Source: Chromobacterium paludis
Lineage (GTDB): Bacteria; Pseudomonadota; Gammaproteobacteria; Burkholderiales; Chromobacteriaceae
Direction: 5' to 3'
DNA: 64,000 nucleotides
Assembly: GCF_008275125.1 (NCBI RefSeq)
Contig: NZ_CP043473.1
Location: 2,790,001-2,854,000 of the forward strand
A model generated the notes under the pieces. It was not told where the DNA came from. It was given only the letters and a program-made list of their open reading frames with translations, and did no database searches. Position numbers and translations under genes: made by a program. This document shows positions 52,650 through 61,170 of this stretch, one piece after another; position 1 is the stretch's first letter; the number at the start of each line of letters is the position of its first letter.

Positions 52650-52946
52650 ATGTACAAGATTCCACGGCAGAGTTACACCGCCGAATTCAAACAAGAAGCC
52701 GTCCGGCAAGTTGAGTCCGAGGGCAAACCTAAGGCCCAGGTTGCCCGCGAACTGGGCATTGCTGAGCAGACGCTCGCCAACTGGCGCAAAGCCCACAAGG
52801 CCGGCAAGTTGACCGGCGGCACGGGCAAGCCGATCACGCCCGAACAGATGGAGCTCTCTCGCCTGCGTGCCGAAAATGCTCGCCTCAGGATGGAGCTCGA
52901 AATCCTGGAAAAAGCGACGGCGTACTTCGCGAAGAAGTCGCAGTGA
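52650..52946 (+). CDS. IS3 family transposase OrfA
   Basis: 98 aa. N-terminal helix-turn-helix (YTAEFKQEAVRQVESEGKPKAQVARELGIAEQTLANWRKAHK) and a C-terminal leucine-zipper-like helix (MELSRLRAENARLRMELEILEKATAYFAKKSQ), the standard OrfA plan. The end overlaps a GTG that starts orfB in another frame, the usual IS3 frameshift arrangement. GGAGG precedes the ATG. OrfA itself is intact but the element is not (see orfB remnant). Confidence 0.9.
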   Translation: MYKIPRQSYTAEFKQEAVRQVESEGKPKAQVARELGIAEQTLANWRKAHKAGKLTGGTGKPITPEQMELSRLRAENARLRMELEILEKATAYFAKKSQ

Positions 52947-53027
52947 AGTACGCCTGGATCGACAAGATGCGCGACACCTACCCCTTGCAATCGCTGTGCC
53001 GCTTGCTGTCTGTCAGCACCAGTGGTG
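52943..53027 (+). pseudogene. IS3 family transposase OrfB, truncated remnant
   Basis: About 28 residues of OrfB N-terminus (KYAWIDKMRDTYPLQSLCRLLSVSTSG), then unrelated sequence. The whole DDE domain is missing. The next 220 bases (53028-53247) show no recognisable gene; they contain a short sequence of unknown origin joined to an IS4-type remnant. Confidence 0.85.
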
Positions 53028-53247
53028 TGACCGGAAGCATAAAGTTTCCAACGGCAGGAAGCATATCCCTTCCAACACATGACAGAGCTTCGGTTGAACT
53101 AACCTCCGGCCCATCCGATACGTACAAGCTCCTGCTGATCAATAAAGACCGAGTAACAGGAGAGGCTGGCCCGCACGTGACGAGGAACATATGCAGGCCA
53201 GCCCTGGGAACCATAAGCTGGCCGCACACAAAATTCTGCACACGCTC

Positions 53248-53925
53248 TACTGGCTGTTCGCGCTGCTGCAGGCCAAACAGCGTCATTTCTGCATCCGTTT
53301 GAAGCTGGACTTCAGCGCCCAGGTGCGGGCCTTCGTCGCCTCCGGTGCCGCTAGCGCGGTGATCGACATCACGCCGAACAGCACCCATCGCCCGGGCTTC
53401 GCCGCGCACGGCTTGCCCTTGCAGCCGCTGCGGCTGCACCTGGTGCGGGTGCCGCTGAGCAGCGGCCAGACCGAAGTGCTGGCCACCTCTTTGCTGGATG
53501 AGGCTCAGTGGCCGGCACCGGCCTTCGCCGCGCTGTACCAGAAACGCTGGCGGATCGAAGAGGCCTTCCGCCACCTCAAATGCCGGCTCAAGCTGGAACA
53601 GTTTGGCGGCGAAACGCCGCAAGCGATACGGCAGGAATTCCACGCGGCGATCTTGCTGCACAACCTGGCGACGATTGCCGCGCAGGATGTGTTGGCGCAG
53701 CAGGCGCAGGATGCGCAAACCCATGCGCCGAACCTGACGCATGCCTCGCACCTGGTGCGGCTGTATCTGCCGCAGCTGCTGGCCGATCCGGCGTCGATCA
53801 GAGAGATTGGGCCGTTGCTGTACGACTCGATCGCCCAGCAGATCATCCGGCGAAGGCCGGACAAACCGACCTCGCCGCGCAAGTCAAACCGCAAAAAGCC
53901 TCGGCATCATCGTGCTTATAAGTAA
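53248..53925 (+). pseudogene. IS4 family transposase, 5'-truncated
   Basis: About 225 residues from YWLFALLQAKQRH to the stop. The IS4 signature Y-R-E-K is intact in YQKRWRIEEAFRHLKCRLKLEQFGG (catalytic Glu). The N-terminal part with the first Asp residues is absent here; the matching N-terminal/central part of a closely related transposase is found at 63561-64000 on the other strand. Confidence 0.85.
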
Positions 53926-53940
53926 TTGATATGGACGGTG

Positions 53941-54060
53941 CTATTGCTTAATTTCGCGACAGTGGGTGGCACGGGTGCAGATGTCGCGATGCCGGTGATT
54001 GAGGGCGAGTTGATGCAGAGTCAGGCGCTCGGCCTCGGTCAGTTGTACGGTGCACTTCAT
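53941..54060 (-). pseudogene. IS630 family transposase N-terminal fragment
   Basis: 39 codons: MKCTVQLTEAERLTLHQLAL then NHRHRDICTRATH, a typical opening of IS630-type helix-turn-helix transposases. It is cut off after about 33 residues by the junction with the IS4 remnant. Assignment is from memory of that family's start. Confidence 0.6.
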
Positions 54061-54222
54061 GGAGTTCGGTGGTGAGTAGAGTCCGGGTGAGTGCAATCAA
54101 GAATCAAACCAATTTGTTGTGGGCACTTAAGTCTTGTTTTCTGTTGTGTGCGTTATCGTACAGACTATTTTAAGGTCGTATGCGAACTTATAGGCTCTTT
54201 TAGCATTCTAGGAGAGTGTGAA

Positions 54223-54876
54223 ATGAAAAACGATATTCAGTTGCAACAGGATGTAATGGCTGAATTGAATTGGGACCCTTCGATTAGTTCCAGCCATGTA
54301 GGGGTATCTACGAATGATGGTGTAGTAACACTGACAGGACATGTCTGTAGTTATGCTGAAAAGTGGGCTGCGGAACGCGCTGCTCTGCGCGTGGCCGGTG
54401 TGAAAGCGTTGGCAATTGAAATGGATGTCGAATTGCCTAACTCCGACCGGCGTGAAGATGCAGATATTTCTCGGTCCGTTGCTCATCTTCTACAGCAGAT
54501 GACTGAAATACCGAAAGAAGGAATAAAAGTCATGGTAGAAAATGGCTGGGTAACATTGTTTGGTGAGGTGGAATGGGATTACCAGCGCCAAATCGCTAGT
54601 CGGATAGTGCGACACTTATTGGGCGTAACTGGTGTAAGCGATAATATTGCCATCACTCCAAAGCTGTCTATGAACGATGTAAAGGACGGTGTGGAGAATG
54701 CTCTCCGTCGTCGAGCTATCGCCGACATAGATAGTATTTCAGTGATGATACAGGGAGAGGATGTGATCCTAGATGGTGTGGTACATAGTTGGTCAGAAAG
54801 GGAGCTAGCCGAGCATGCCGCATGGGGCATGCCTGGCGTACATCAAGTTATAAACAAAATAAAGGTGTCAATTTAA
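54223..54876 (+). CDS. Triple BON-domain protein
   Basis: 217 aa, no signal peptide. Three BON repeats at about 4-70, 78-145 and 150-216, each with the Gly-Val-V-x-L-x-G core (NDGVVTLTGHV, ENGWVTLFGEV, GEDVILDGVV). A strong ribosome site (AGGAGAG) precedes 54223. Cytoplasmic triple-BON proteins are induced in stress and may bind lipids or envelope surfaces. It is the first gene of the stress-type set and less GC-rich than the chromosome. Confidence 0.85.
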   Translation: MKNDIQLQQDVMAELNWDPSISSSHVGVSTNDGVVTLTGHVCSYAEKWAAERAALRVAGVKALAIEMDVELPNSDRREDADISRSVAHLLQQMTEIPKEGIKVMVENGWVTLFGEVEWDYQRQIASRIVRHLLGVTGVSDNIAITPKLSMNDVKDGVENALRRRAIADIDSISVMIQGEDVILDGVVHSWSERELAEHAAWGMPGVHQVINKIKVSI

Positions 54877-54922
54877 AATAATTACTCAGCGAGTGTTAAA
54901 TTTCATTCTCAAAGGAAAAATC

Positions 54923-55429
54923 ATGGAATCATCAAAGTCGGCAGTTTATGTCTACAACACTCATCTTGAAGCAGAGGATGCAATCCGCCTGCTAAGCAAA
55001 GGTGGCTTTGACGTAAAAAAATTATCCATAATTGGAAAAGGTTACCATAGCGAGGAAAGTCCTATCGGATTTTATACTACCGGCGATAAGATGAAGATGT
55101 GGGGAGGTGTTGGCGCATTTTGGGGAGGTTTATGGGGATTGCTATTCGCGCCCGCTGTTTTCTTTCTACCTGGTTTAGGATTGGTTGCCATGGCTGGCCC
55201 GGTAGTTTCGATCCTAGTTAGCGCATTGGAGGGTGCTGCGATTGCTGGCGGGGTTTCTGCACTGGGAGCGGCACTTACCAGGGTTGGTGTTAACGCCGAT
55301 CAGGTCGTAAAATATGAAACTGCGCTGAAGGCAGATAAGTATGTGTTGGTTGTACACGGCGGAGAGGCGGATGTTGCCAGAGCACAAAGCATTCTGGATA
55401 TTGCCACTGGATGGAAAGAGGTCCGATAA
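54923..55429 (+). CDS. General stress protein 17M-like / DUF1269-type membrane protein
   Basis: 168 aa. The N-terminus (AVYVYNTHLEAEDAIRLLSKGGFDVKKLSIIGKGY) is a ferredoxin-like domain seen in YflT/GSP17M-type proteins. The middle has Gly-rich hydrophobic segments (WGGVGAFWGGLWGLLFAPAVFFLPGLGLVAMAGPVVS and a second, about 60-125), probably two membrane spans. The last part repeats the ferredoxin-like fold. AAAGGAA precedes 54923. It lies 46 bases after the BON gene and is probably co-transcribed. Function unknown, stress-linked in other bacteria. Confidence 0.75.
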   Translation: MESSKSAVYVYNTHLEAEDAIRLLSKGGFDVKKLSIIGKGYHSEESPIGFYTTGDKMKMWGGVGAFWGGLWGLLFAPAVFFLPGLGLVAMAGPVVSILVSALEGAAIAGGVSALGAALTRVGVNADQVVKYETALKADKYVLVVHGGEADVARAQSILDIATGWKEVR

Positions 55430-55601
55430 GTTGCAGTCTGATTTCCACCCTTCCAACGCACACGCCCGCGCCTTGTAAACATTGAAGGATAGTTGCAGCG
55501 TAGAGTCTAAAGCGAATCAGCAGCCGGCTCTGATCTGCCCGATGACGGCGCTGTTCACTTGATGGTGGTCATCATCATGTTGGTTTCCAGAAAATCTGGT
55601 C

Positions 55602-55700
55602 ATGGGCGCGTACACAGCCAGCCGGCCTATGACCATTCAGGTCTGGATCGCAACGCTGGTGATGGGGGCCGCGGTGGTGCGCATGCTGATGCCGGGCTAG
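55602..55700 (+). pseudogene. Small hydrophobic ORF, likely gene remnant
   Basis: 32 aa with a hydrophobic stretch (TIQVWIATLVMGAAVVRMLM). No ribosome site. It is within a 270-base gap (55430-55696) that otherwise holds nothing I recognise. It may be the degraded end of a membrane-protein gene. Confidence 0.3.
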
Positions 55701-56014
55701 TGCTTGCCAGTCCGATCCAGACGCGCCCGCAAGGCCTGCAGCTCGTCCAACAGATCCAGCACCAGCGCCACGCCAGAGGGATTGATCTCTAGATCGCGCG
55801 ACAAGCGCCACGCTACCTGTGCGCGCCTCAAGGCATCGCCACGGAAACGCCAATTCTGCGGCGACTCGCCCAGCGGCTCCAGCACGCCCTCCCGCACCCA
55901 GCGGATAACAAAGGCCTCTTCGGCATGACTGGCCTGGCACAGTTCAAGCAACGTCAGCTCCAGTTGCTCCTCCACCACCACGCCCTGAGTCACTGCCGGC
56001 TGGTTCTGATCCAT
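55697..56014 (-). CDS. cbpM: Chaperone modulatory protein CbpM
   Basis: 105 aa. The pattern ELTLLELCQASHAEEAFVIRWVREGVLEPLGESPQNWRFRGDALRRAQVAWRLSRDLEINPSGVALVLDLLDEL is the MerR-like CbpM fold. CbpM binds the J-domain of CbpA and blocks its stimulation of DnaK. It follows cbpA after 5 bases, so both are made from one transcript. Confidence 0.9.
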   Translation of the reverse strand: MDQNQPAVTQGVVVEEQLELTLLELCQASHAEEAFVIRWVREGVLEPLGESPQNWRFRGDALRRAQVAWRLSRDLEINPSGVALVLDLLDELQALRARLDRTGKH

Positions 56015-56019
56015 GGTGG

Positions 56020-56955
56020 CTATCCTTTCAACGCGCTGCGCGGATTGAAGTCAAAGGCATGAGCCATGGCCTGGTAGGCGGCGCGCTCCCGCTCGCCCGC
56101 CACCGGCGGCAAGGCTATCGTCAACGCCACATATAAATCGCCCGGCACAGCGCTGGGAATGCCGCGCCCCTTCAGGCGCAATTGTTTCCCGGCCTGGGAT
56201 CCCGGTGGGATCTTGAGCTGAACCGGACCATCAGGCGTGAGCGCTTCCACGGATGCGCCAAGCGCCGCCTCCCACGGCGACACCGGCAGCTCCAGGAAAA
56301 CATCGCGCCCTTCGACTCGAAACAGCCGATGGCGCTTGAATTCGATTTCCAGATACAAATCGCCGGCCGGCCCGCCGCCGGGCGCCGCGCCGCCCTGTCC
56401 GGCCAGGCGCAGATGTTGCCCTGCCCGTATGCCTTTGGGGATGGCCACCGACAAGGTGCGCGTCTGCAGCACCACATGGCCATCGGCAGTCTGGGTCGGC
56501 ATGCGCAACTCTACGCTGCGTTGGCAGCCTTGGTAGGCATCTTCCAGATCAATCTGCACTTTGGCGTGATGATCCCGACCGACGCCATGGGCATGACGGT
56601 GCCCGCCGCCGCGCGCACGCCGGCCAAACAAGGATTCGAAGAAATCGTCCTGATCGGTCGTGCCGCCGCCGAAATCGCGGCCATGAAACTCGAAGCCGCT
56701 GTCCCAATCAGGTGGTGGTTGGAAGTCCTGTCCGCTTTTCAGATCGCTGCCCATCAAATCATAGGCAGCGCGCTTCTCAGGGTTCTTCAATACCGTGTAG
56801 GCCTCGCCGAGTTCCTTGAAGCGCGTCTCCGCATCCGCCTCCTTGCTGACGTCCGGATGGAATTTCCGCGCCAGCTTGCGATATGCCTGCTTGACCTCAT
56901 CCTGCGTGGCGGTGCGCGCAATACCCAGCGTTTCGTAATAGTCGTGGAACTTCAT
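56020..56955 (-). CDS. cbpA: DnaJ-type curved DNA-binding protein CbpA
   Basis: 311 aa from the ATG at 56955. J-domain at 1-70 with HPD (KFHPDVSK), Gly/Phe-type linker (about 75-130), then two C-terminal substrate domains without the zinc centre of DnaJ (QIDLEDAYQGCQRSVELR; LKIPPGSQAGKQLRLKGRGIP). CbpA is a DnaK co-chaperone and nucleoid protein of stationary phase. With cbpM directly downstream this is a complete regulated pair carried on an accessory element. Confidence 0.92.
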   Translation of the reverse strand: MKFHDYYETLGIARTATQDEVKQAYRKLARKFHPDVSKEADAETRFKELGEAYTVLKNPEKRAAYDLMGSDLKSGQDFQPPPDWDSGFEFHGRDFGGGTTDQDDFFESLFGRRARGGGHRHAHGVGRDHHAKVQIDLEDAYQGCQRSVELRMPTQTADGHVVLQTRTLSVAIPKGIRAGQHLRLAGQGGAAPGGGPAGDLYLEIEFKRHRLFRVEGRDVFLELPVSPWEAALGASVEALTPDGPVQLKIPPGSQAGKQLRLKGRGIPSAVPGDLYVALTIALPPVAGERERAAYQAMAHAFDFNPRSALKG

Positions 56956-57046
56956 GGCTGTGCGCTCAGGCCGCGGCCCCATCGTCTCATGATTGCCTGG
57001 CTAAGCGACACGCCACGCGGCATGATCAGCTCCATTATTTGGCACC

Positions 57047-57193
57047 TTATAACGGCCGACCTTGGATAAAACGCACCAGTATCGCCACGACTGCCAACAA
57101 CAAAAGAATATGGATGAAGCCTCCCATTGTGAAAGCCGTCATCAAACCCAAAGCCCACAAGACCAGCAAGGTGACAATGACAATTTCAAACAT
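57047..57193 (-). CDS. Lmo0937-type small membrane protein
   Basis: 48 aa from the ATG at 57193 (GGGAGAG upstream). Two hydrophobic helices (VIVTLLVLWALGLMTAFTMGG and HILLLLAVVAILVRFIQG) separated by a Gly turn, ending RPL. This is the plan of the lmo0937 family of tiny two-span proteins, often found with stress genes in soil proteobacteria. Function unknown. Confidence 0.75.
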   Translation of the reverse strand: MFEIVIVTLLVLWALGLMTAFTMGGFIHILLLLAVVAILVRFIQGRPL

Positions 57194-57387
57194 GGCACTC
57201 TCCCGGACAAACGTCGAAACTGGAAGATAAACGCAGTCCACATGACGCCCTCCATCAAAGGAATCGCGGCGGAGGCCAAACCGCCAAAGCGACCTGGGAT
57301 CGCCTGTCGCGCCGCCCGCAGGGTGGCGGCGACCTGCCGCCATGTGATGCCGCGATGAATTGCGCGCCAAACCCGCGGGCGGCTGAT

Positions 57388-57612
57388 TCAGTCATCCATC
57401 GGCCAATCGCCGTCAACCGTTTCGTACTCCTCCAGATCGTGCTGAATCGCCTCGTCAAACGGGTCGTAGATCTCGGTAGTGAAACTGAAGTACTCGGTGG
57501 AGCCCAGCAGAATCTTCCGCGTCGGTAACCCGGTTTCGGGTAGCGACTTGATATCTTCTTCAGGCAACCAGAACATGTCGCCATCGCTATCGTGTTGAAC
57601 AAGCGGGTCCAT
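57388..57612 (-). CDS. Small acidic protein of unknown function
   Basis: 74 aa from ATG 57612, chosen because AGGAG is 7 bases upstream. It is acidic throughout (DSDGDMFWLPEEDIKSLPETG; EEYETVDGDWPMDD) with no membrane segment. No family recognised. Same strand as its neighbours; 194 bases without a gene separate it from the lmo0937-like gene. Confidence 0.5.
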   Translation of the reverse strand: MDPLVQHDSDGDMFWLPEEDIKSLPETGLPTRKILLGSTEYFSFTTEIYDPFDEAIQHDLEEYETVDGDWPMDD

Positions 57613-57847
57613 GATCATGCTCCTATGAAGCCCCCCCGCGACATTGCAAGAGGTCGGCATCGTTACCATGAAGGTGAGAAGGCAGAATGTCTATGCGCTA
57701 TCCAACTAAGCGGGATGCGTATGGCTTACCCGGGGCAGGCCAATGTGCGCAGCATGGCAATAGGATTGGCACAGACGCCTCTTCGTGACAGCGCTGCCGC
57801 AAGCTGTAAAACCTGCGGCAACGGGGCCAGGGCCACATCCGGATTAT

Positions 57848-58255
57848 TTAGTCGAGTCCGCGGCCATAGTCGGCCGCCTTGTCGGGCAAAGGCGTTGGCT
57901 GGTTCACATGCAGCCACTTGTGCACTTCAATGTCAGGGACCTGCCACAAATGCAAACGATCCATGCTCACCACCAAGCGATTATTCGCGGCATCAAACAT
58001 AAAGGCGCTCCACGGTACGGCCACCCTTTTGCCGTCAAGGTCCAGCAAGCCGCGAATCGACAATTGCACATAGGAGATGCAGCCCGTTTTCACGTTCAGC
58101 ATGATTTCCTTGATATCGCCCAGAAACACATTGCGCTGGTTGTAAACGTCGCTGCCGATCAGCGCATTCACCGCCATCAGCTCCACCTGCTCCGCTAACT
58201 GCGTATGGCCTTTCACTCGGTACACCCCGTAAATATCGCGCTCTGCATAGTTCAT
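57848..58255 (-). CDS. PRC-barrel domain protein
   Basis: 135 aa from ATG 58255 (GGAG 7 bases upstream; an ATG at 58267 is possible). Residues about 28-110 (ALIGSDVYNQRNVFLGDIKEIMLNVKTGCISYVQLSIRGLLDLDGKRVAVPWSAF) form a PRC-barrel, here as a stand-alone protein with a C-terminal extension (PDIEVHKWLHVNQPTPL). Such proteins occur in stress and photosynthesis contexts; the role here is unknown. It is part of the minus-strand half of the stress set. Confidence 0.82.
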   Translation of the reverse strand: MNYAERDIYGVYRVKGHTQLAEQVELMAVNALIGSDVYNQRNVFLGDIKEIMLNVKTGCISYVQLSIRGLLDLDGKRVAVPWSAFMFDAANNRLVVSMDRLHLWQVPDIEVHKWLHVNQPTPLPDKAADYGRGLD

Positions 58256-58468
58256 GATCGTCTCCATAGCGAAGCCCCGCCGTGCCCAGCTCAGCCCATC
58301 TAAACGAGCGGGCTGGCAACCATTCAGGAACATCGAAGGCAACTTGCTGCTTCGCCGTAAAAAACCGGAGGCACTGAATTCCTTGCCCGGCCGGACAGCA
58401 GACCCGGCTCGCCTTGCTATATCCTGAGCGAGGGTGGCAGGGCAGTCTGTTCGCTAACCCACGCAGGC

Positions 58469-58885
58469 TTGTCACTTACCACTGTCCGCGCCAGCGCCTG
58501 GAACTACGCCATCGACAATCAGCGCAAGCAATACCTGATGACGGTGATCAGCCTCATCGTCTGGCTGTCCGATCTCCAGCCAGACGTTTTACAGCTTCAT
58601 CCTGGAGAATCTGGAGAAATGCGGCGCCCTCAAGGCCATCGGCGCCGAAGGACGCGAACTGGTGGTGATGATTCTGCTCATGGCTACTTTCACCGCGGTC
58701 ACCGGCTTTGGCTTAGGCATAGGGCTGATCACCCTCGCTCGAAGCGGCCCAACTAAGCGTCCATCATCACCTTCTGGAACCTGGCGCTAGCCTTTGGCAT
58801 GGTGGTGATCATCGCCGCCATCTCCAGTTATTTCGCCATACGCCGAGTGCTCAAGATTGAGCTATTCGATATCTTCCGCGCCTAA
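58469..58885 (+). pseudogene. FtsX/DevC-like ABC permease, degraded 3' end
   Basis: Pieces in shifted frames: SAWNYAIDNQRKQYLMTVISLIVWLSDL (frame of 58469), then FILENLEKCGALKAIGAEGR and LVVMILLMATFTAVTGFGLG (from about 58590), then TFWNLALAFGMVVIIAAISS and FAIRRVLKIELFDIFRA to TAA at 58883-58885. Together they are the C-terminal FtsX-type domain of an export permease. At least two frameshifts and loss of the 5' part show it is dead. Confidence 0.75.
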
Positions 58886-59044
58886 GCGCAATTCAGCACG
58901 CCGGCAGCCGGCTTGAGCGCTGATCCCGGATCAGAGTAGCGCGCCACTGGCTCCCGCAATGGTTGACTGTCTGGCAGTGAATCCGGCACAGCGATCGCTC
59001 CGCCCTGCGCGGAGCGATCTACGGTTTAGCAAAAGGAGTCGATC

Positions 59045-59443
59045 ATGCTTATCCCATCCCAGCAACGCGCAAGCCGCTTTACTCTGTTTCTTGCCTACGC
59101 CGCGCTGATCACCGTTTCTGCAGGCGCCCGCAGCAATAGCGTCAGCACCATGCCGGACAACCCGCCTGCCCCGATGCAAACCATGGGCGATACCTATGCC
59201 GAAGGCACCGAGGTGAGCAGCTATGTCTCGGACGCCATGATTACCGGCAAAGTCAAAGCCGAGCTGTTCCGCGATCCTGATCTGACCTCGTACGAAATAC
59301 GAGTAGAAACCGATAACGGTCGAGTTATGCTGAGCGGGCAGGTGGATACCCAGGCCGAGGTTGACCGAGCCGGAGATCTGGCGCTGGGCATCAAGGAGGT
59401 CCGGGTCGTCATCAACTATATATGTGTCCGCGGCTCCCAATAG
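59045..59443 (+). CDS. Exported BON domain protein
   Basis: 132 aa. Signal-type N-terminus (about 1-28), a Pro/Thr-rich linker, then one BON domain at about 62-128 (SDAMITGKVKAELFRDPDLTSYEIRVETDNGRVMLSGQV...IKEVRVVINYI). AAAGGAG is well placed before the ATG. OsmY-like periplasmic stress proteins share this plan. It is the third BON protein within 5 kb of the island, counting the triple-BON gene. Confidence 0.85.
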   Translation: MLIPSQQRASRFTLFLAYAALITVSAGARSNSVSTMPDNPPAPMQTMGDTYAEGTEVSSYVSDAMITGKVKAELFRDPDLTSYEIRVETDNGRVMLSGQVDTQAEVDRAGDLALGIKEVRVVINYICVRGSQ

Positions 59444-59778
59444 CCACGTCCTCCCCGCCCCGTCCTCACGCGCTCGGGGAGGACATCACAGCCACATCGG
59501 CTCCTGAATGTGCATGCATCAACGGGTGCCTCGCCTTATTACCCAGCGACTGATAGAAGCTCGACATACCGTGATGGAAGGCATAGCTCCAGGCCGAAAA
59601 TCTCCCTTCCGGCACAGTCCCGCATCGGCTATGTTCGCTGGCGAACAGTGACCGTTACCGCTGCCGAATATGATGGGTACTGAAACTTACCATGCCCATG
59701 GCTTGCGAAACAAAGCGCCATAACTTCTACGCGATAGCATTCAAGAAGAGTCTCAAACCCCTTTCAAGGAGTTCCACC

Positions 59779-60342
59779 ATGATCCATCCCCTACGAAATC
59801 TGCAGAAAGTCCTGTTACTGGCCGCCACCGCGCTGATGCTGTGTCTGGCCAGCGCCTATACCCAGGCCGAATCGGCGCGCGATCTGGATGAGGCCGCCCT
59901 GCAATCGCTGCACATGCTGTATCAAACGAGCCCTGCGGCGGAAAGTCTCTCCCACAAGGCCTCCGCCATCCTGGTGTTTCCCAAGATTGTCAAAGCCGGG
60001 CTGATCTTTGGCGGCGCATACGGCGAAGGCGTGCTGCTGGAAGGAGGCCACCCCAACGGCTATTACAACTCAGTTACCGCATCTTGGGGCTGGCAGGCCG
60101 GCGCGGAATCCTATGGCTATGTGGTATTTCTGATGAATCAGAAAGCCATCCGCTATCTGAAAAAGTCTATGGGTTGGGAAATCGGCACGGGCCCCAGCGT
60201 GGTCGTGGTTGATGCCGGAACGGCGAAAAACTTGAGCTCGACGACATTGCGCAACGACGCCTATGCTTTCATCTTCGACCAGCAAGGCCTGATGGCTAGC
60301 CTGAGCATAGAAGGCACCAAGATTTCGCTCATCAAGCGTTAA
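59779..60342 (+). CDS. SYLF/YSC84 lipid-binding exported protein
   Basis: 187 aa from ATG 59779 (AAGGAG upstream). Signal peptide to about residue 30 (AYTQA). The rest is the SYLF domain: ALQSLHMLYQTSPAAESLSHKASAILVFPKIVKAGLIFGGAYGEGVLLEGG...GYYNSVTASWGWQAGAESYGYVVFLMNQKAI. SYLF domains bind phosphoinositides in eukaryotes; bacterial ones are envelope proteins of unclear role. It closes the stress-type set. The region 59444-59691 upstream shows no gene. Confidence 0.88.
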   Translation: MIHPLRNLQKVLLLAATALMLCLASAYTQAESARDLDEAALQSLHMLYQTSPAAESLSHKASAILVFPKIVKAGLIFGGAYGEGVLLEGGHPNGYYNSVTASWGWQAGAESYGYVVFLMNQKAIRYLKKSMGWEIGTGPSVVVVDAGTAKNLSSTTLRNDAYAFIFDQQGLMASLSIEGTKISLIKR

Positions 60343-60432
60343 GCCCAGCCCATCCCAATCTGATGCCGCTTGTCATATACCTCAAAATGTCTTTGACATA
60401 TTCATCTAACAAATGGGCCCGTCATCAGCTGC

Positions 60433-60612
60433 TTAGTCCAGCTTCGAGCGCCGCAGCAGTGCGGCGCGCTTGAGGGCGAAATCGCGTTTAGCCTGTTCGT
60501 GTGGAATGCCGGCGCGCGGATCATCCAGCGCAGCTTGGACGGCTTGGCGAACGTACTCGTTATAAGAAATCGTCGATTCTGAAGTGAGGGGGATGGGCTC
60601 TGGCCGTTGCAT
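60433..60612 (-). CDS. Stability-determinant type antitoxin, apparently without toxin
   Basis: 59 aa: MQRPEPIPLTSESTISYNEY then VRQAVQAALDDPRAGIPHEQAKRDF and RSKLD. The YNEYVRQAVQAALDDPRAGIPHE segment matches the antitoxin family annotated 'stability determinant' (RelB/ParD-like) as I recall it. GGAGAAG precedes the ATG. No toxin ORF follows before the SYLF gene end at 60342 nor lies just upstream, so it seems orphaned. Confidence 0.6.
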   Translation of the reverse strand: MQRPEPIPLTSESTISYNEYVRQAVQAALDDPRAGIPHEQAKRDFALKRAALLRRSKLD

Positions 60613-60698
60613 GGGGTCTTCTCCTGACTTTCGCTGCTAGTGAATCTCAAAAGGGGCTTTGGTACCGGGACGTTTACCTTTGAGGCACTGCCGTCGGC

Positions 60699-60822
60699 AT
60701 CACCTCGAAAAATGAGCAAGACTACATCACGCTCACCGACATGGTGCAGCACTTCAAGGGTGGCAGCGCGCTGATCGAGCAATGGCCGCAGAACAAGGAG
60801 ACGATGCTGTTCCTGGAGGTAA
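60699..60822 (+). pseudogene. KilA-N domain protein fragment
   Basis: In frame from 60699: ITSKNEQDYITLTDMVQHFK then SALIEQWPQNKETMLFLEV. This is the beginning of the KilA-N DNA-binding domain common in phages and plasmids. It is cut by an IS remnant at about 60820 and lacks the rest of the domain. Confidence 0.6.
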
Positions 60823-60930
60823 CCCTGCGAATTTCGCAACATTATGGTTCCGATCACATTGGTTTCCATCAGGCTGCGGCGATGATAGCCGCTCCAGCTC
60901 TTCCTGATCGCTCTGAGCGCCACGCCAGTT
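60820..60930 (-). pseudogene. IS5-type transposase C-terminal fragment
   Basis: Minus-strand peptide ALRAIRKSWSGYHRRSLMET matches the segment AIWKRWSGYHRRSLVET of the IS5-type transposase at 61171-61945. Only about 25 residues remain. Confidence 0.6.
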
Positions 60931-60957
60931 ATGTGAGACCGGTGTGGCGCTCATTTA

Positions 60958-61164
60958 CTACCCCTGTGTTGCCTGTAGTTTGCGCATAGAATCTCGTTTC
61001 AGTTCAATGCGATGGGCGCTATGAACCAATCGATCAAGAATGGCATCAGCTATAGTCGGCTCGCCGATGTAGTCATGCCAGCCGCTCACAGGTAGTTGAG
61101 AAGTAATCAGCAAGGCACCGCCACCCAAACGGTCATCAATAACTTCCAACAGGTTTTGCCGCAT
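60958..61164 (-). pseudogene. IstB (IS21 helper ATPase) C-terminal fragment
   Basis: [61 protein letters not shown] is the IstB C-terminal part, with the sensor-type ITSQLP and the arginine-finger region. The N-terminal Walker A half and istA are missing. It abuts the IS5-type remnant on its right. Confidence 0.85.
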
Positions 61165-61170
61165 AGAGCG

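Noticed and set aside
55559..55792. 77-aa plus-strand ORF between the GSP17M-like gene and cbpM
   Set aside because: It overlaps the cbpM 3' end, lacks a ribosome site and reads as low-complexity shadow sequence.
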